64,000 bases of DNA from UBA5078 sp040384465. Lineage in GTDB: Bacteria; Pseudomonadota; Gammaproteobacteria; Pseudomonadales; Pseudohongiellaceae. The notes under the pieces were generated by a model. That model did no database searches, had not been told where the DNA came from, and saw only the letters and a list, made by a program, of their open reading frames with translations. Within the stretch, counting starts at the first letter, position 1; each line of letters opens with the position of its first letter. Below are positions 34,710 to 44,440 of this stretch, one piece after another. The stretch is taken from contig JAZKJF010000001.1 in assembly GCA_040384465.1 (NCBI GenBank), positions 356,813 through 420,812 on the forward strand. The letters are read 5' to 3'. Both the position numbers and the translations under genes were made by a program.

Positions 34710-35414
34710 TTATTGCAATTGAATCTGTTGAAAACTGGTAACCACCGGATGATTGGTCTTCAGCTTGACCCGCTCCGGATCCAGTGACGTGTCCTGTGGC
34801 CGGATCACCCAGGTCGTGCACATACCCGCCTCTGCCGCCGCATCCAGTTCCTGCCGATCATCGGAAATAAACAGAATGGCGCGTGCAGGGAGTGCGATGG
34901 CACTGGCGATCTTGCGGTAGGTTTCCACTTCATGTCTGGCGCCCATGGCACCGTCAAAATAGCCAGAAAACAGCAAGCGCATGTCACCCGAATCGGAATA
35001 CCGGAAAAACAGTTGTTGCGCTTTCACTGCACTCGCTGAAAAAACGTAAAGATTGCGCTCTTCTTCCAACCAGTGTTGCAGGACCTCTGGCACATCCTCA
35101 TAGACATGCGCCAGAAACAGGCCTTGTTTATAGGCTTTTTCCCAGATCATGCCTTGCAAAGTCTGCAGCTCAGGGTCTTTCTTGTCGTCGCGAATCCACT
35201 GTTGCAACAACCGGATCATGCCTTCCAGATCGTGCATCGGCATGCCAGTGCTGGCGCTGAGGCGCAACAGTACGCGCGATACATCACGCTCTTCACGCTG
35301 TTCACGCAGGAATGGACCAATGTGCTTGAGAGAATACGGATAGAGGACATTCTGCACAAAACCGATACCACTGGTGGTACCTTCAATGTCCATCACGATG
35401 GCTGCAATCTTCAT
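34710..35414 (-). CDS. mtnC: Enolase-phosphatase E1 (methionine salvage)
   Basis: HAD-family enzyme that enolises and then dephosphorylates 2,3-diketo-5-methylthiopentyl-1-phosphate in methionine salvage. The HAD motif IVMDIEGTTS, the conserved LYPYSLKHIGPFL, the second motif VFSASAVKAQ and the late FISDDRQELDAAAEAGM are clear. 234 residues. ATG 35414 is chosen, with GGAGAC upstream; 19 additional codons further up are unconserved. The other mtn genes are not in the window. It is the last gene of a minus-strand run from rlmI. Confidence 0.95.
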   Translation of the reverse strand: MKIAAIVMDIEGTTSGIGFVQNVLYPYSLKHIGPFLREQREERDVSRVLLRLSASTGMPMHDLEGMIRLLQQWIRDDKKDPELQTLQGMIWEKAYKQGLFLAHVYEDVPEVLQHWLEEERNLYVFSASAVKAQQLFFRYSDSGDMRLLFSGYFDGAMGARHEVETYRKIASAIALPARAILFISDDRQELDAAAEAGMCTTWVIRPQDTSLDPERVKLKTNHPVVTSFQQIQLQ

Positions 35415-35455
35415 CAAGTCTCCAATATTAGCTGCGTCGTGATTATAGCCCGGAT

Positions 35456-36643
35456 TCAATCCAGCCTGCACACCAGTCCTTTGAGATAGAGACTTTCCGG
35501 AAACGGCAGCCCCACCGGATGATCCGCCGCCTGATGCAGATAATACTGAATCTGCCCCTGCCGTCCGGCATCGAGTACGGCGTCGGCAGTAATCTTCTGA
35601 AACAGCGGCAGATCAATGGCGCCCGAACAGGAGAACGTCACCAGCAAACCACCAGGGTTGAGCAGCGCCGCTGCCTGCAGCGCGACATCCTTGTAAGCAC
35701 GCGCGGCACGTTTGAACTGTGCCTTGGTTTCCGCGAACTTGGGCGGATCGAGGACAATCAGATCGAAGTGGCGCTGTGCCTGTTTGAATTCACGCAGAAT
35801 CTCGAAGACGTTGGCGTTGGTGAGCGTGTATTGCGCTGGCGTAAAACCATTACGCTGGAAATTTTCCTGCGCCAGCTCCAGCGAGGGAGCTGAGGAATCG
35901 ATGTTCACTACATGAGTGGCGCCGCCTTGCAGTGCGGCGATACCGAAGCCGCCGGTGTAGCAGAAGCAATTGAGGACACTGCGACCCTTGGATAATTCGC
36001 GCACGCGCTCGCGGTTATCGTATTGATCCAGATAGAAACCAGTCTTGTGGCCGTGCGCAATACTCAGCACATACAAGCGGCCCTGCTCGTTGATCTCGAC
36101 CAACGCTGGCGGCTGCTCTCCCCACAACAGTCCCTGCGCCGGTTCCAGACCTTCACGGGCGCGGACAGCCGCCTCAGAGCGCTCGTAGACGCCCTTGCAG
36201 GGAACCAGTTTGCGCAGGTGCTCGACGATCTCGGTCTTCCATTTTTCCACGCCCGCGAACAGGAACTGGCAGACCAGAAAATCACCGTAACGATCCACGA
36301 TCAAACCGGGCAGATCATCGGATTCCCCGTAAACTATGCGACATCCGGTGCGCTGCGGATCACTGAGCATTGCTTCTCGTCTGGCGACGGCGCGCTGCAG
36401 TCGATCATGAAAGAACGCACTGTCGATCTCGACTTCTGCGCCGAAAGTCCACATGCGGGCCCGAATCTGGGAACTCGGTGAATACGCCGCGAGGCCGAGC
36501 AATTTGCCACCGGCATCCACCACTCGCACAGTCTCACCGGAACCGGGGTTACCCGACAGCCGTTCGATGGCGCCGGAAAATACCCAGGGATGACGACGCA
36601 CCAGGGAGGACTCCCGGCCTTTGTTCAGATGCAGTGTTTTCAT
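35456..36643 (-). CDS. rlmI: 23S rRNA (cytosine-1962-C5)-methyltransferase RlmI
   Basis: SAM-dependent methyltransferase for 23S rRNA with an N-terminal PUA domain. Seen: ESSLVRRHPWVFSGAIERL at the start (PUA), YGESDDLPGLIVDRYG, VLNCFCYTGGFGIAA as the SAM motif, LIVLDPPKFAETKAQ as motif IV and LVTFSCSGAI near the end. 395 residues, nearly the same as E. coli RlmI (396). ATG 36643 matches the family start; a frame to 36715 adds 24 unmatched residues. Other 23S methyltransferases of the same fold exist, but length and PUA favour RlmI. Confidence 0.93.
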   Translation of the reverse strand: MKTLHLNKGRESSLVRRHPWVFSGAIERLSGNPGSGETVRVVDAGGKLLGLAAYSPSSQIRARMWTFGAEVEIDSAFFHDRLQRAVARREAMLSDPQRTGCRIVYGESDDLPGLIVDRYGDFLVCQFLFAGVEKWKTEIVEHLRKLVPCKGVYERSEAAVRAREGLEPAQGLLWGEQPPALVEINEQGRLYVLSIAHGHKTGFYLDQYDNRERVRELSKGRSVLNCFCYTGGFGIAALQGGATHVVNIDSSAPSLELAQENFQRNGFTPAQYTLTNANVFEILREFKQAQRHFDLIVLDPPKFAETKAQFKRAARAYKDVALQAAALLNPGGLLVTFSCSGAIDLPLFQKITADAVLDAGRQGQIQYYLHQAADHPVGLPFPESLYLKGLVCRLD

Positions 36644-36711
36644 GAGTTCCAGAGGCCAATTGGCGTTCAAGGTAGGACGAGGCGCGGATTCTACTCTTTT
36701 TGGGGGTTTGC

Positions 36712-37545
36712 TCAAAGCCGCCGTGCCAGCAGATGCTGATAACGCCCCAGTGAACGATAGGGTTCCTGACGGGAAAGCTCCAGTTCCAGTGCCAACAGCT
36801 CCTGCTCTGGCATGGCACGCCCCTCCGGGGTCAACAGCAGATCATGAAACACGCGGATGCCACTGTGACAAAGAATTTGCCAATGAGCCTGCGCTAACCA
36901 GGTCAATACTTGTTGCGGGTCCAGAGGCCGGGTCGGTGTGAGGCTGCCCGCACTGGGCACGAAACGGTTGTCGAGAATAGGCGAGCGTTTCCCGCGCAGC
37001 AGATTTTTCATCACCATGCCATGGCGGTTATAGAACGTCAGGGACAGATAGCCACCCGGCTTCACCAAAGGTAATAGTGCTCGCAGCAACCCCTCCTGAT
37101 CGGCGACCCACTCCAGCAATGAATGGCACAGCACCAGGTCGAAGGGTGTGCGAATGCCATTCTGCACAGCGGCCATCATCTCTTGTACGGAACCGTGGAC
37201 AAACTCCACCGTGGAGAGTGCCATATCTGCCGCTTGTGTTTGCGCCAGTTTCAGCATTTCAGAAGAAATATCACACAGTGTCAGGTGATGTCCGCAAGCC
37301 GCCAGTTGCAACCCGAACTGGCCCTGCCCACCTCCGGCATCCAGAATACGTAAGGGCGCAGAAGCGCTGTTGCCTGCCTGCAGAAACGCAGGTATGAATT
37401 CCTCAAAATCGCGGCGCAGGATCGCGAGACGCAACTCCCCTTTCAAACCGCCATAGACATTGCGGGCAAAGCGAGGCGCCAGGTCGTCGAAATTGCGGTC
37501 GCTTGCAAAGCAGACCGGCGGGCGCTGGCGTGGCGGAACTTTCAT
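36712..37545 (-). CDS. cmoM: tRNA 5-carboxymethoxyuridine methyltransferase CmoM
   Basis: Methylates the wobble carboxymethoxyuridine of certain tRNAs to the methyl ester. Class I methyltransferase: SAM motif ILDAGGGQGQFGLQL, motif IV DLVLCHSLLEWV, and the family-specific YNRHGMVMKNLLRG. The opening RNFDDLAPRFARNVYG is also typical. 277 residues. Its ATG begins immediately after the stop of the upstream M16 peptidase gene, so the two are probably coupled. rlmI follows 68 bp on; both modify RNA. Confidence 0.9.
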   Translation of the reverse strand: MKVPPRQRPPVCFASDRNFDDLAPRFARNVYGGLKGELRLAILRRDFEEFIPAFLQAGNSASAPLRILDAGGGQGQFGLQLAACGHHLTLCDISSEMLKLAQTQAADMALSTVEFVHGSVQEMMAAVQNGIRTPFDLVLCHSLLEWVADQEGLLRALLPLVKPGGYLSLTFYNRHGMVMKNLLRGKRSPILDNRFVPSAGSLTPTRPLDPQQVLTWLAQAHWQILCHSGIRVFHDLLLTPEGRAMPEQELLALELELSRQEPYRSLGRYQHLLARRL

Positions 37546-40449
37546 TCAGTTGACCACAACCCCGGTGGTATCCAACTCCACAATGGGGTACCCCAATTCA
37601 GCGAGTGACTCGCCAATTACCGCTTTATCACCCACCACCAGAATCAGCATGCGCTCCAGAGGCAATTTCTCACTCGCCAATGCATTGATTTCCTCTTGCG
37701 TGATGGTGTTGATGATTTCGCTTTGGCGGCTCACAAAATCCGCCTCCAGGTCATAATCCAGAATGTCGCCTAGGAACAGGGCCTTCTGGCCCGGAGTCTC
37801 GTAATTAAGCGCGTCGTTCTGGCCAACAGCGGCGCGCATGAAACTCAGTTCCTCGGCGCGAATGCCCGTGTCACGAAAAGCAGATATCTCATTGACAAAC
37901 TGGCGCACCGAGTCGGCAGTGCTGTCTGTGCGAACACTGGCCGAGGCGCTGTAGGGCCCTGGATAACGAGTGCTGGAGAAAGCACTCCGGGCGCCATAGG
38001 TGTAACCCTTGTCCTCGCGCAGGTTGAGATTGATGCGACTGCTGAACGCGCCACCGAGCACGTAATTCATCAGCGAGCTTTTGAAATATTCGCCCGTGGC
38101 ATCGTAGGGCATATCGGTCACATAGCCGATGCGAATCTCGGACTGCGCCGCGCCGGGCTTGTCTACCAGATACAAGGTGTTAGCAGAGACGGTGTTAGGG
38201 GCACCGGGCGTTGGCAGCGCCGGTTGCTCACGCAAGGCCATTGCCGTCTGCTGCAAGCCATCCAGGAAGGCCAGACCGGGCAGCACCTGCGTCTGCTCCA
38301 CCGCGCCCACCACCACAATCTGCAAAGCCTCGGTCGCCAGACTGCTACGTGCGAACGCCTCGATGTCAGCTAGAGTGACGGCCTCCAATGTGTCGATGCG
38401 GCCATCCACTGGCACAGAGAAACTATGGTCTTCGCCATACAACAGTTTTGCAAACACCTCACTGGCAATGGCGTTCGGCTGTTCTCTGGAAGCCTGCAGC
38501 GATTCGATCTGCTGGCGACGCAGACGATCAAGATTCTCCTGAGTGAATGCTGGTGTCAGGAGTCGTTGTTCCAGCAATGCCAGCGTGGCATCAAGATTGC
38601 GACTGAGACTGTTCACAGTGACGGTCATGCGTTCACGCGCAGCACTGACGCTGATCCGGCTCCCCAGTTTCTGCAGTTCTACTTCAAACTGTTCGGCGCT
38701 CAACTGCTCGGTACCTTCGTTCAACATGGCCGCTGTCAGACGCGCCAATCCGTAGTTTTCCGGTGTGTTGAGCAGGTGCCCACCGGCAAAACTAAAGCGC
38801 AGAGTGACGGTAGGAATTTCGTTGCTGACCGTGCCGATGATCTGCGCACCGTTAGCCAGCTGCTCGCGCCAGAATGGCGGCACCGGGACCAGTGGTGTCT
38901 GCCCGGCACCAGGGCGTGCAGCGCGATCAAACGTATCCGTCACCGGCCGTGGTTCCAGATCATCGAGCGACGTATCGGTCACGCGCAGAGCGGGTGTCGG
39001 CGTGAAATTATCCGGCTGCGTTCGTGCATCTGGCTCGTCACGAGTCAGTACGCTGAGCAACACGGCAGGTTTGCCTGCGATGTATTGATTGAAAACGCGC
39101 AACACATCTTCTCTGGTCAATGCACGCAGAGCGGCGATCTCCTGCGGCAGATAATCCGGATTGTCGAGCAGGTAGTCGTAGAGCGCCAGGCGTGACGCTT
39201 TGCCTTGCACACTCTCCAATCCGTTGATCAGCGAGGCTTCGGTCTGACCTTTGAAAGTCTCCAGATCTTCGTCGGTAATGGACTCGGCATTGAAGTCCGC
39301 GAGTATGGTGCGGATATCCGTTTCGAACTGCGCCAGATCTGCGCCGGGGAAAGCCTGCACTTCCAGACTGAACATCCCCCCCAATTCCTGCGCGCTGTTC
39401 GAAGCACTGGCATCGATGGCGCGATTACTCAACACGAACTGCTGATAGAACAGCGACTTTCTGCCACCACCGATAATGTCTGCCAGTGCCGCCAGGGGCA
39501 CACGGTCCGGATGCGAATAGGGCACCGAAGGATAGGCCAGTATCAACAAGGGAAAACGGATGTTCTGATCGACATAGGAAATGTAGCGATCCTGATCGAG
39601 CACGATAGGCGTCGGCACCGCGCGCTCGACGGCAGGCCCTGCTGGAATGCCACCGAAATATTTGTCGATCAACGTCAGCGTACTGCTCTCGTCCAGATTC
39701 CCGGCCACGATCAAGGTGGCATTGTTCGGTCCGTACCAACGCAGGAAAAAGTGACGCAAATCCTCCAGCGTTGCAGCATCCAGATCTTCCGGATAACCAA
39801 TCACCGGCCAGGAGTATGGATGTCCGGACGGATACAGCGCCGCCGTCAATTGCTCATAGACGCGCCCATAGGGACGGTTCTCGACATTCTGCCCGCGCTC
39901 GTTTTTCACCGTGGCGCGCTGATTCTCGAATTTCTCCTGCGTCACGGCCTCCAGCAGAAACCCCATCCGGTCTGCTTCCAACCAAAGAATGGTTTCCAGC
40001 TGATTGCTCGGCACGGTCTGGAAATAATTGGTGCGATCATTACTGGTTGAACCGTTCAACGAACCACCGGCCTCAGTGACAATCTGAAAATGTTCGTCAT
40101 CGCCGACATGGGCCGAACCCTGAAACATCATGTGCTCGAAGAAGTGCGCAAAGCCGGACCGCTGCGCCTCTTCGCGAGCCGAGCCCACATGGTAGGTGAT
40201 GTTGACGTGTACCAGCGGGTCAGAGTCGTCTTCATGCAGCAGCACCGTCAGCCCATTGGGGTAGACGAATTTCTTGTAAGGAATGACGATGTCGGCGCCG
40301 CTGCCGGTAACGGTTTCGACCAGTTCATAACTGCCTGGCGCTGCGGCGGTATCGGTAGCGGGTGTATCAACAGTGCTGGTATCAGAAGTGTTGTCGGAGC
40401 AGCCGATCAGCGCCACGGCGCTGAGCACAAGGATAAAGAAACGATGCAT
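37546..40449 (-). CDS. M16 family zinc metallopeptidase, lipoprotein
   Basis: 967-residue pitrilysin-like peptidase with two M16 halves. A lipoprotein signal FFILVLSAVALIGC places a lipidated Cys at residue 17, followed by a Ser/Thr/Asp-rich linker. The first half carries the inverted zinc motif HFFEH (HxxEH) and the distal region with the third ligand (ENQRATVKNERGQN); the second half (from ~510) lacks it, as usual for M16 partners. Probably outer-membrane or periplasmic, degrading peptides. ATG 40449 is supported by GAGGA; a frame to 40575 adds 42 residues across an inverted repeat. The stop abuts cmoM. Confidence 0.92.
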   Translation of the reverse strand: MHRFFILVLSAVALIGCSDNTSDTSTVDTPATDTAAAPGSYELVETVTGSGADIVIPYKKFVYPNGLTVLLHEDDSDPLVHVNITYHVGSAREEAQRSGFAHFFEHMMFQGSAHVGDDEHFQIVTEAGGSLNGSTSNDRTNYFQTVPSNQLETILWLEADRMGFLLEAVTQEKFENQRATVKNERGQNVENRPYGRVYEQLTAALYPSGHPYSWPVIGYPEDLDAATLEDLRHFFLRWYGPNNATLIVAGNLDESSTLTLIDKYFGGIPAGPAVERAVPTPIVLDQDRYISYVDQNIRFPLLILAYPSVPYSHPDRVPLAALADIIGGGRKSLFYQQFVLSNRAIDASASNSAQELGGMFSLEVQAFPGADLAQFETDIRTILADFNAESITDEDLETFKGQTEASLINGLESVQGKASRLALYDYLLDNPDYLPQEIAALRALTREDVLRVFNQYIAGKPAVLLSVLTRDEPDARTQPDNFTPTPALRVTDTSLDDLEPRPVTDTFDRAARPGAGQTPLVPVPPFWREQLANGAQIIGTVSNEIPTVTLRFSFAGGHLLNTPENYGLARLTAAMLNEGTEQLSAEQFEVELQKLGSRISVSAARERMTVTVNSLSRNLDATLALLEQRLLTPAFTQENLDRLRRQQIESLQASREQPNAIASEVFAKLLYGEDHSFSVPVDGRIDTLEAVTLADIEAFARSSLATEALQIVVVGAVEQTQVLPGLAFLDGLQQTAMALREQPALPTPGAPNTVSANTLYLVDKPGAAQSEIRIGYVTDMPYDATGEYFKSSLMNYVLGGAFSSRINLNLREDKGYTYGARSAFSSTRYPGPYSASASVRTDSTADSVRQFVNEISAFRDTGIRAEELSFMRAAVGQNDALNYETPGQKALFLGDILDYDLEADFVSRQSEIINTITQEEINALASEKLPLERMLILVVGDKAVIGESLAELGYPIVELDTTGVVVN

Positions 40450-40489
40450 GAAGTCCTCGCAGGAGGTGACTGAACGAGCCGGAGTTATA

Positions 40490-40520
40490 GCGCTTTCTGC
40501 CAGAAAAGGCCAGAAAGCGC
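40490..40520. terminator. Inverted repeat between eamA-type gene and M16 gene
   Basis: GCGCTTTCTG (40490-40499) and CAGAAAGCGC (40511-40520) form a perfect 10-bp stem with an 11-base loop in the 85-bp gap. No T run follows on the minus strand, so termination of the exporter transcript is plausible but not certain. Confidence 0.45.
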
Positions 40521-40534
40521 GGTCAGCGGTCACG

Positions 40535-41434
40535 CTACTGACCTGTGGGAGCTGGCTTGCCAGCGATGTTGTCATCCTCCTGATGTGTCACCAGCCAAAG
40601 CGCCACCACCGTCAACGCAGTGCCCGTCAGCGTGACCGGTGTCATGGGTTCGTCAAACAACAGCCACGCCATGACGGCCGTCACTGGCGGCGTCAGGTAA
40701 AGGTAGCTGGTCACACGCGTTGCCGCGCCATCTCGAATCATGATGAACAGCAGCGTAATCGCACCCATCGACAGAGCTAATACTGACCAGAGTAAAGACG
40801 CCAGCAAGGCCGGTTGCCAATCGATCTCACGGGTCTCGAACAACAACATCAATGGCACACACAACAACGCTGACGCGCCGAACTGAATCACCGACCCTGC
40901 GCGCAAATCGAAGTCCGGGCAGTAACGTTTCTGATAAAGCGTGCCGATGGTGATGCTGACAAGCGCGATGCTAGCCAGCCCCAGACTCGCAAGCGTCAGG
41001 CCGATCAGCGAAAACTTCGCCATCACCACCATGGCGACTCCAGCAAACCCCGCCAGCAATCCAAACCATTGCCGCACCAACACTCGTTCGGACACCAGCG
41101 CCGCCAGCCATGCGGTAATAATCGGTTGCAGCGCCATGATCAGCGCGGCCAGGCTCGATGACATGCCAAGCTTGACCGCCGCCCACACCCCTCCCAGATA
41201 ACCGGTCTGCAGCAACAACCCTGCCAGTGCGATATGCCCCGCCTGCGACAATGAAGGCCATCTGGCCCGCCACCACAGTGCCACGGGTAACATGCAGATC
41301 ACTACACCCACGAAGCGCAGAAACAGAAAAGTCATCGGCTCTGCATAAGGCATGGCGTAGCGCGCGACGATGAAGCCGGTGCTCCAGAGCAAAACGAAAA
41401 CAAAGGGAATCAGACGCTGCAGGGAGGCTGGCAT
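40535..41434 (-). CDS. EamA/DMT-superfamily transporter
   Basis: 299 residues with ten predicted membrane segments in two repeated EamA halves, a short cytosolic N-terminus and a short tail. Features: LLWSTGFIVARYAMPYAEPMTFLFLRF in part, the repeat hinge, and YLYLTPPVTAVMAWLLFDEP, typical of the family. Members export amino acids or other metabolites; the substrate here is unknown. The start lies 9 bp after the glgA stop, so it may be the last gene of the glycogen run. Its final residues (GKPAPTGQ) come from a REP-like repeat. Confidence 0.88.
   Translation of the reverse strand: MPASLQRLIPFVFVLLWSTGFIVARYAMPYAEPMTFLFLRFVGVVICMLPVALWWRARWPSLSQAGHIALAGLLLQTGYLGGVWAAVKLGMSSSLAALIMALQPIITAWLAALVSERVLVRQWFGLLAGFAGVAMVVMAKFSLIGLTLASLGLASIALVSITIGTLYQKRYCPDFDLRAGSVIQFGASALLCVPLMLLFETREIDWQPALLASLLWSVLALSMGAITLLFIMIRDGAATRVTSYLYLTPPVTAVMAWLLFDEPMTPVTLTGTALTVVALWLVTHQEDDNIAGKPAPTGQ
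40542..40567. repeat. Single REP-like element at the 3' end of the EamA gene
   Basis: Contains GTGGGAGCTGGCTTGCCAGC, with an internal palindrome GCTGGC-TT-GCCAGC. This is very like the REP sequences common in Pseudomonas. It is inside the reading frame, five bases before the stop codon. Confidence 0.7.
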
Positions 41435-41443
41435 AGGATGCTT

Positions 41444-43060
41444 TTACACGTACAGCTCATCGACATAACGCTGCACTGCCACATCCCAGGAGAAGCGGCT
41501 GGCCGCCGCCGCGCGACGAATTTTCTGCCATGGTGCCGGGCGTCCTATGGTAGCGCAGGCCTGTCGGACTGTTTCCAGCATGTTCTCAGCCTGCAACCTC
41601 GGAGTATCGCCAGAGAAACCAAAACCATTGACGCCATGCTGCACGGTGTCACGCAGCCCGCCGACATGATGCACGATGCACGGTGTGCCCGCTCGCATCG
41701 CCAGCATCTGGCTGATTCCACAAGGCTCGTAACTGCTTGGCATCAGAAACAGATCACCGGTGCTGTACAGCACATCGGCCAATTCCTCGGAGAAACCGCG
41801 CAAGAACAGAAAATTATCATGGCGCCTCATGACCGAGGTGAAGAAATGTTCGTACTCCTCGTCACCGCTGCCAATCATGATGAGCACGCCATCACCGAGG
41901 TCCTGCAGCAGACGTTCAAGTGCTGTGCCTTCCAGAGCACCTGCTGCCGTGGCAGCGCTCCCATTGCCACTGACCGGCTCGCGCAGCAAACGACATTTTT
42001 GTCCCGTGATACGACCGACCGACGTCAACGTGACGGTGATGGCCCGGCGCCGTCGACGCCATTCTGCAAGCCGCAACTGCGCATAGAAATGCGCGGCAGG
42101 CACCTGTTGACGCTCCCCTACCCAGCTCAGCAGACAACGCTCAATCAGATCCAGCAGTTGTGTTCGCGAACGCTGAGGTGCTGGCGTGATGTCGTAATCG
42201 CAACCGTTGAGGATACCGATCAAACGCCCTTGCATTTCCAGCTTCTGCAGATCCCGCTCCAGACCCTCACCGCCGATAAAACCGTGGGCCAGATCGGTCG
42301 GCACCAGTATCTCTCGCGCGTAGCTGGGCGACACCACATGCACACGGTCCGCATGCAGAATGCCGGCACGCATCAGGTTGACGCAGTCCCAGTGGACAGG
42401 GTCTTGAATGGAGGCCAGCTCCGGCACCAGTTCGGGAAACCAACTGTGCAGAGAAGAACCATCTCCGGAGAGAGGTCGCACGCCCTGCAGGGAAAGATTG
42501 TGAATGGTGTAAACCACAGGAATCGTGCGCAACGCCTGATACGCCGTGGCGTAACGACGCAACACCGCCAGCAGCGCCGCATGCCAGTCATGCAGGTGCA
42601 GGACATCCACTTTACCGAGTTTCTGCGTTCGCAGCAGCTCGCACACGGCGACGCAATAGAGTGCAAATTTATGTGCGTCAGTCGCGAAGGGCCCGTAATG
42701 ATCATTGCAATAAATGGCACCCGCCCCGCAGGCACCAAACAAGGGGTGCTCCAGCACGTAATGAGTGACACCGGCATCAGTGGCCGATTTTTTTCCGCGC
42801 GCGGGTGGTGTGGCCGCTCCCCGCCCTTCCACCTTGAACACATCAAGCACTTCAGGTCGTCCACAGAAATTGACGGTGACCGTGCCCAGCAGGACCGATG
42901 GATTCTGGGTAGCCAGCATGCGATAACCCGGTGTCAATACCGAGACCTTGTGCCCCAGCCCAGCCAATGCCACTGGCACATCGCGGATTACATCGCCGAT
43001 ACCCCCAACCTTGCCACCGATCAATGCCCCGTTTTCGGCGGCAATCATTGCTATGTGCAT
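41444..43060 (-). CDS. glgA: Glycogen synthase
   Basis: Adds glucose from ADP-glucose to the non-reducing ends of growing glycogen (GT5 family). N-terminal ADP-glucose loop KVGGIGDVIRDVP, HLHDWHAALLAV, IVYTIHNL-type segment VVYTIHNLSLQG, and the C-terminal catalytic region LMPSSYEPCGISQMLAMRAG with GGLRDTV. 538 residues, about 60 more than E. coli GlgA; an Arg-rich stretch near 330-350 and an Ala/Gly-rich loop near 365-375 account for part of it. Last enzyme gene of the zwf-to-glgA run; glgC is 34 bp upstream. Confidence 0.95.
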   Translation of the reverse strand: MHIAMIAAENGALIGGKVGGIGDVIRDVPVALAGLGHKVSVLTPGYRMLATQNPSVLLGTVTVNFCGRPEVLDVFKVEGRGAATPPARGKKSATDAGVTHYVLEHPLFGACGAGAIYCNDHYGPFATDAHKFALYCVAVCELLRTQKLGKVDVLHLHDWHAALLAVLRRYATAYQALRTIPVVYTIHNLSLQGVRPLSGDGSSLHSWFPELVPELASIQDPVHWDCVNLMRAGILHADRVHVVSPSYAREILVPTDLAHGFIGGEGLERDLQKLEMQGRLIGILNGCDYDITPAPQRSRTQLLDLIERCLLSWVGERQQVPAAHFYAQLRLAEWRRRRRAITVTLTSVGRITGQKCRLLREPVSGNGSAATAAGALEGTALERLLQDLGDGVLIMIGSGDEEYEHFFTSVMRRHDNFLFLRGFSEELADVLYSTGDLFLMPSSYEPCGISQMLAMRAGTPCIVHHVGGLRDTVQHGVNGFGFSGDTPRLQAENMLETVRQACATIGRPAPWQKIRRAAAASRFSWDVAVQRYVDELYV

Positions 43061-43094
43061 GCTGTTTCTCTAAAGACTTTATGCAACGGCTGTT

Positions 43095-44360
43095 TCAAAT
43101 TCCGCCAACCGATTGGCCAAGCATCTCGCGGGTAACCAGCGTGACACCTTTGGGCGAGACGCGGAATCCGCGCTTCACATCCTGCTTCTTGTCGTAACCG
43201 ATCACGGTGCCCTCGGGAATCGTACAACCACGGTCAATGATCACTTTGCGCAACTTGCAATGGCGCTGAATGACCACATCCGGCAAGACGACAGCCTCCT
43301 CGATGAGCGAGTAGGAATGCACGCGCACGTTTGAAAAGAGCAGGGATTTTCGCACCGTTGACCCGGAAATAATACAACCGCTGGACACCATGGAGTCGAT
43401 GGCACTGCCGCGCCGGTCGTCATCATCAAACACAAATTTGGCGGGAGGCAGTTGCTCCTGGAAAGTCCAGATCGGCCAGCGTGGATCATAGAGATTCAAG
43501 GGTGGTGAGGGTGCCACCAGTTCCATGTTGGCCAGCCAGTAGGAATCCAGATTGCCCACATCCCGCCAGTAGGCTTTCTGGTCGGGAGCGGGATCGACGA
43601 AGCGATAGGCAAACACCTTGTGGTCCGCAATGATCGCCGGAATGATGTTCTTGCCGAAATCGTGATCCGACTTGGAGTTCTTCGAGTCGCGACGCAACTG
43701 CTCAAACAAAAACTCGGTCTTGAAAACATAGTTGCCCATGGAGGCCAGACACATCTCGGGATTGTCGGGCACGGGCTGTGGTACAGCGGGTTTTTCCTGA
43801 AAACCAAGAATGCGATGAGCGCGGTCCACGCTCATCACGCCGAAATTACCCGCCGCTTCCTCCAGCGGCACCTCCATGCAGGACACCGTCATGTCGGCAT
43901 CGTGTTCGGCATGGAAGGCCAGCATGTCACCGTAGTCCTGTCGGTAGATGTGATCCCCGGAGAGCACCATCACGTACTCGGGAATCTCGCCACGAATGAT
44001 ATCGATATTCTGAAACACCGCGTCAGCCGTACCCATGTACCAATTGTCAGACTGTCGCTGCGAGGCAGGCAGAATCTCGACGCCCTCCCCCAGTTCTTTC
44101 TTGAAATGGCCCCAGCCGCGCACCAGATGTTTGATGAGGGAGTGTGCCTTGTACTGCGTCACCACGCCAACGCGCCGGACACCGGAATTAATGCAGTTGG
44201 AGAGCGGAAAATCGATGATGCGAAACTTGCCACCAAAGAACAACGCCGGTTTGGCACGCCAGTCGGTCAGCTCGTGCAGGCGTGAACCACGGCCCCCTGC
44301 GAGAATCAGCGCATAGGTGTTACGGGTAAGTTTACTGACATAACGTGGTCCTGATTCCAT
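43095..44360 (-). CDS. glgC: Glucose-1-phosphate adenylyltransferase
   Basis: Makes ADP-glucose, the regulated first step of glycogen synthesis. Signatures: LILAGGRGSRLHELT, AKPALFFGGKFRIIDF, the substrate loop VMVLSGDHIYRQDY, and the C-terminal left-handed beta-helix (from ~300). 421 residues. Start ATG 44360 has GAGGTG six bases upstream; a 20-codon extension is unlike the family. The N-terminal SKLTRNTYALILAGG includes the Arg/Lys allosteric region known in related enzymes. Coupled in the run with glgA. Confidence 0.96.
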   Translation of the reverse strand: MESGPRYVSKLTRNTYALILAGGRGSRLHELTDWRAKPALFFGGKFRIIDFPLSNCINSGVRRVGVVTQYKAHSLIKHLVRGWGHFKKELGEGVEILPASQRQSDNWYMGTADAVFQNIDIIRGEIPEYVMVLSGDHIYRQDYGDMLAFHAEHDADMTVSCMEVPLEEAAGNFGVMSVDRAHRILGFQEKPAVPQPVPDNPEMCLASMGNYVFKTEFLFEQLRRDSKNSKSDHDFGKNIIPAIIADHKVFAYRFVDPAPDQKAYWRDVGNLDSYWLANMELVAPSPPLNLYDPRWPIWTFQEQLPPAKFVFDDDDRRGSAIDSMVSSGCIISGSTVRKSLLFSNVRVHSYSLIEEAVVLPDVVIQRHCKLRKVIIDRGCTIPEGTVIGYDKKQDVKRGFRVSPKGVTLVTREMLGQSVGGI

Positions 44361-44440
44361 TGTGAACACCTCGCTCGCATTTTTAAAAACCGGTGGGGGC
44401 AAAACAGTACAACAAACCATCCGCCAATCATTGACACACT

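Noticed and set aside
41438..43135. Long plus-strand ORF (565 codons) opposite glgA
   Set aside because: It mirrors glgA, which has complete glycogen synthase motifs. The antisense product is rich in His, Gln and Arg with no domain, as expected for an antisense shadow in GC-rich DNA.
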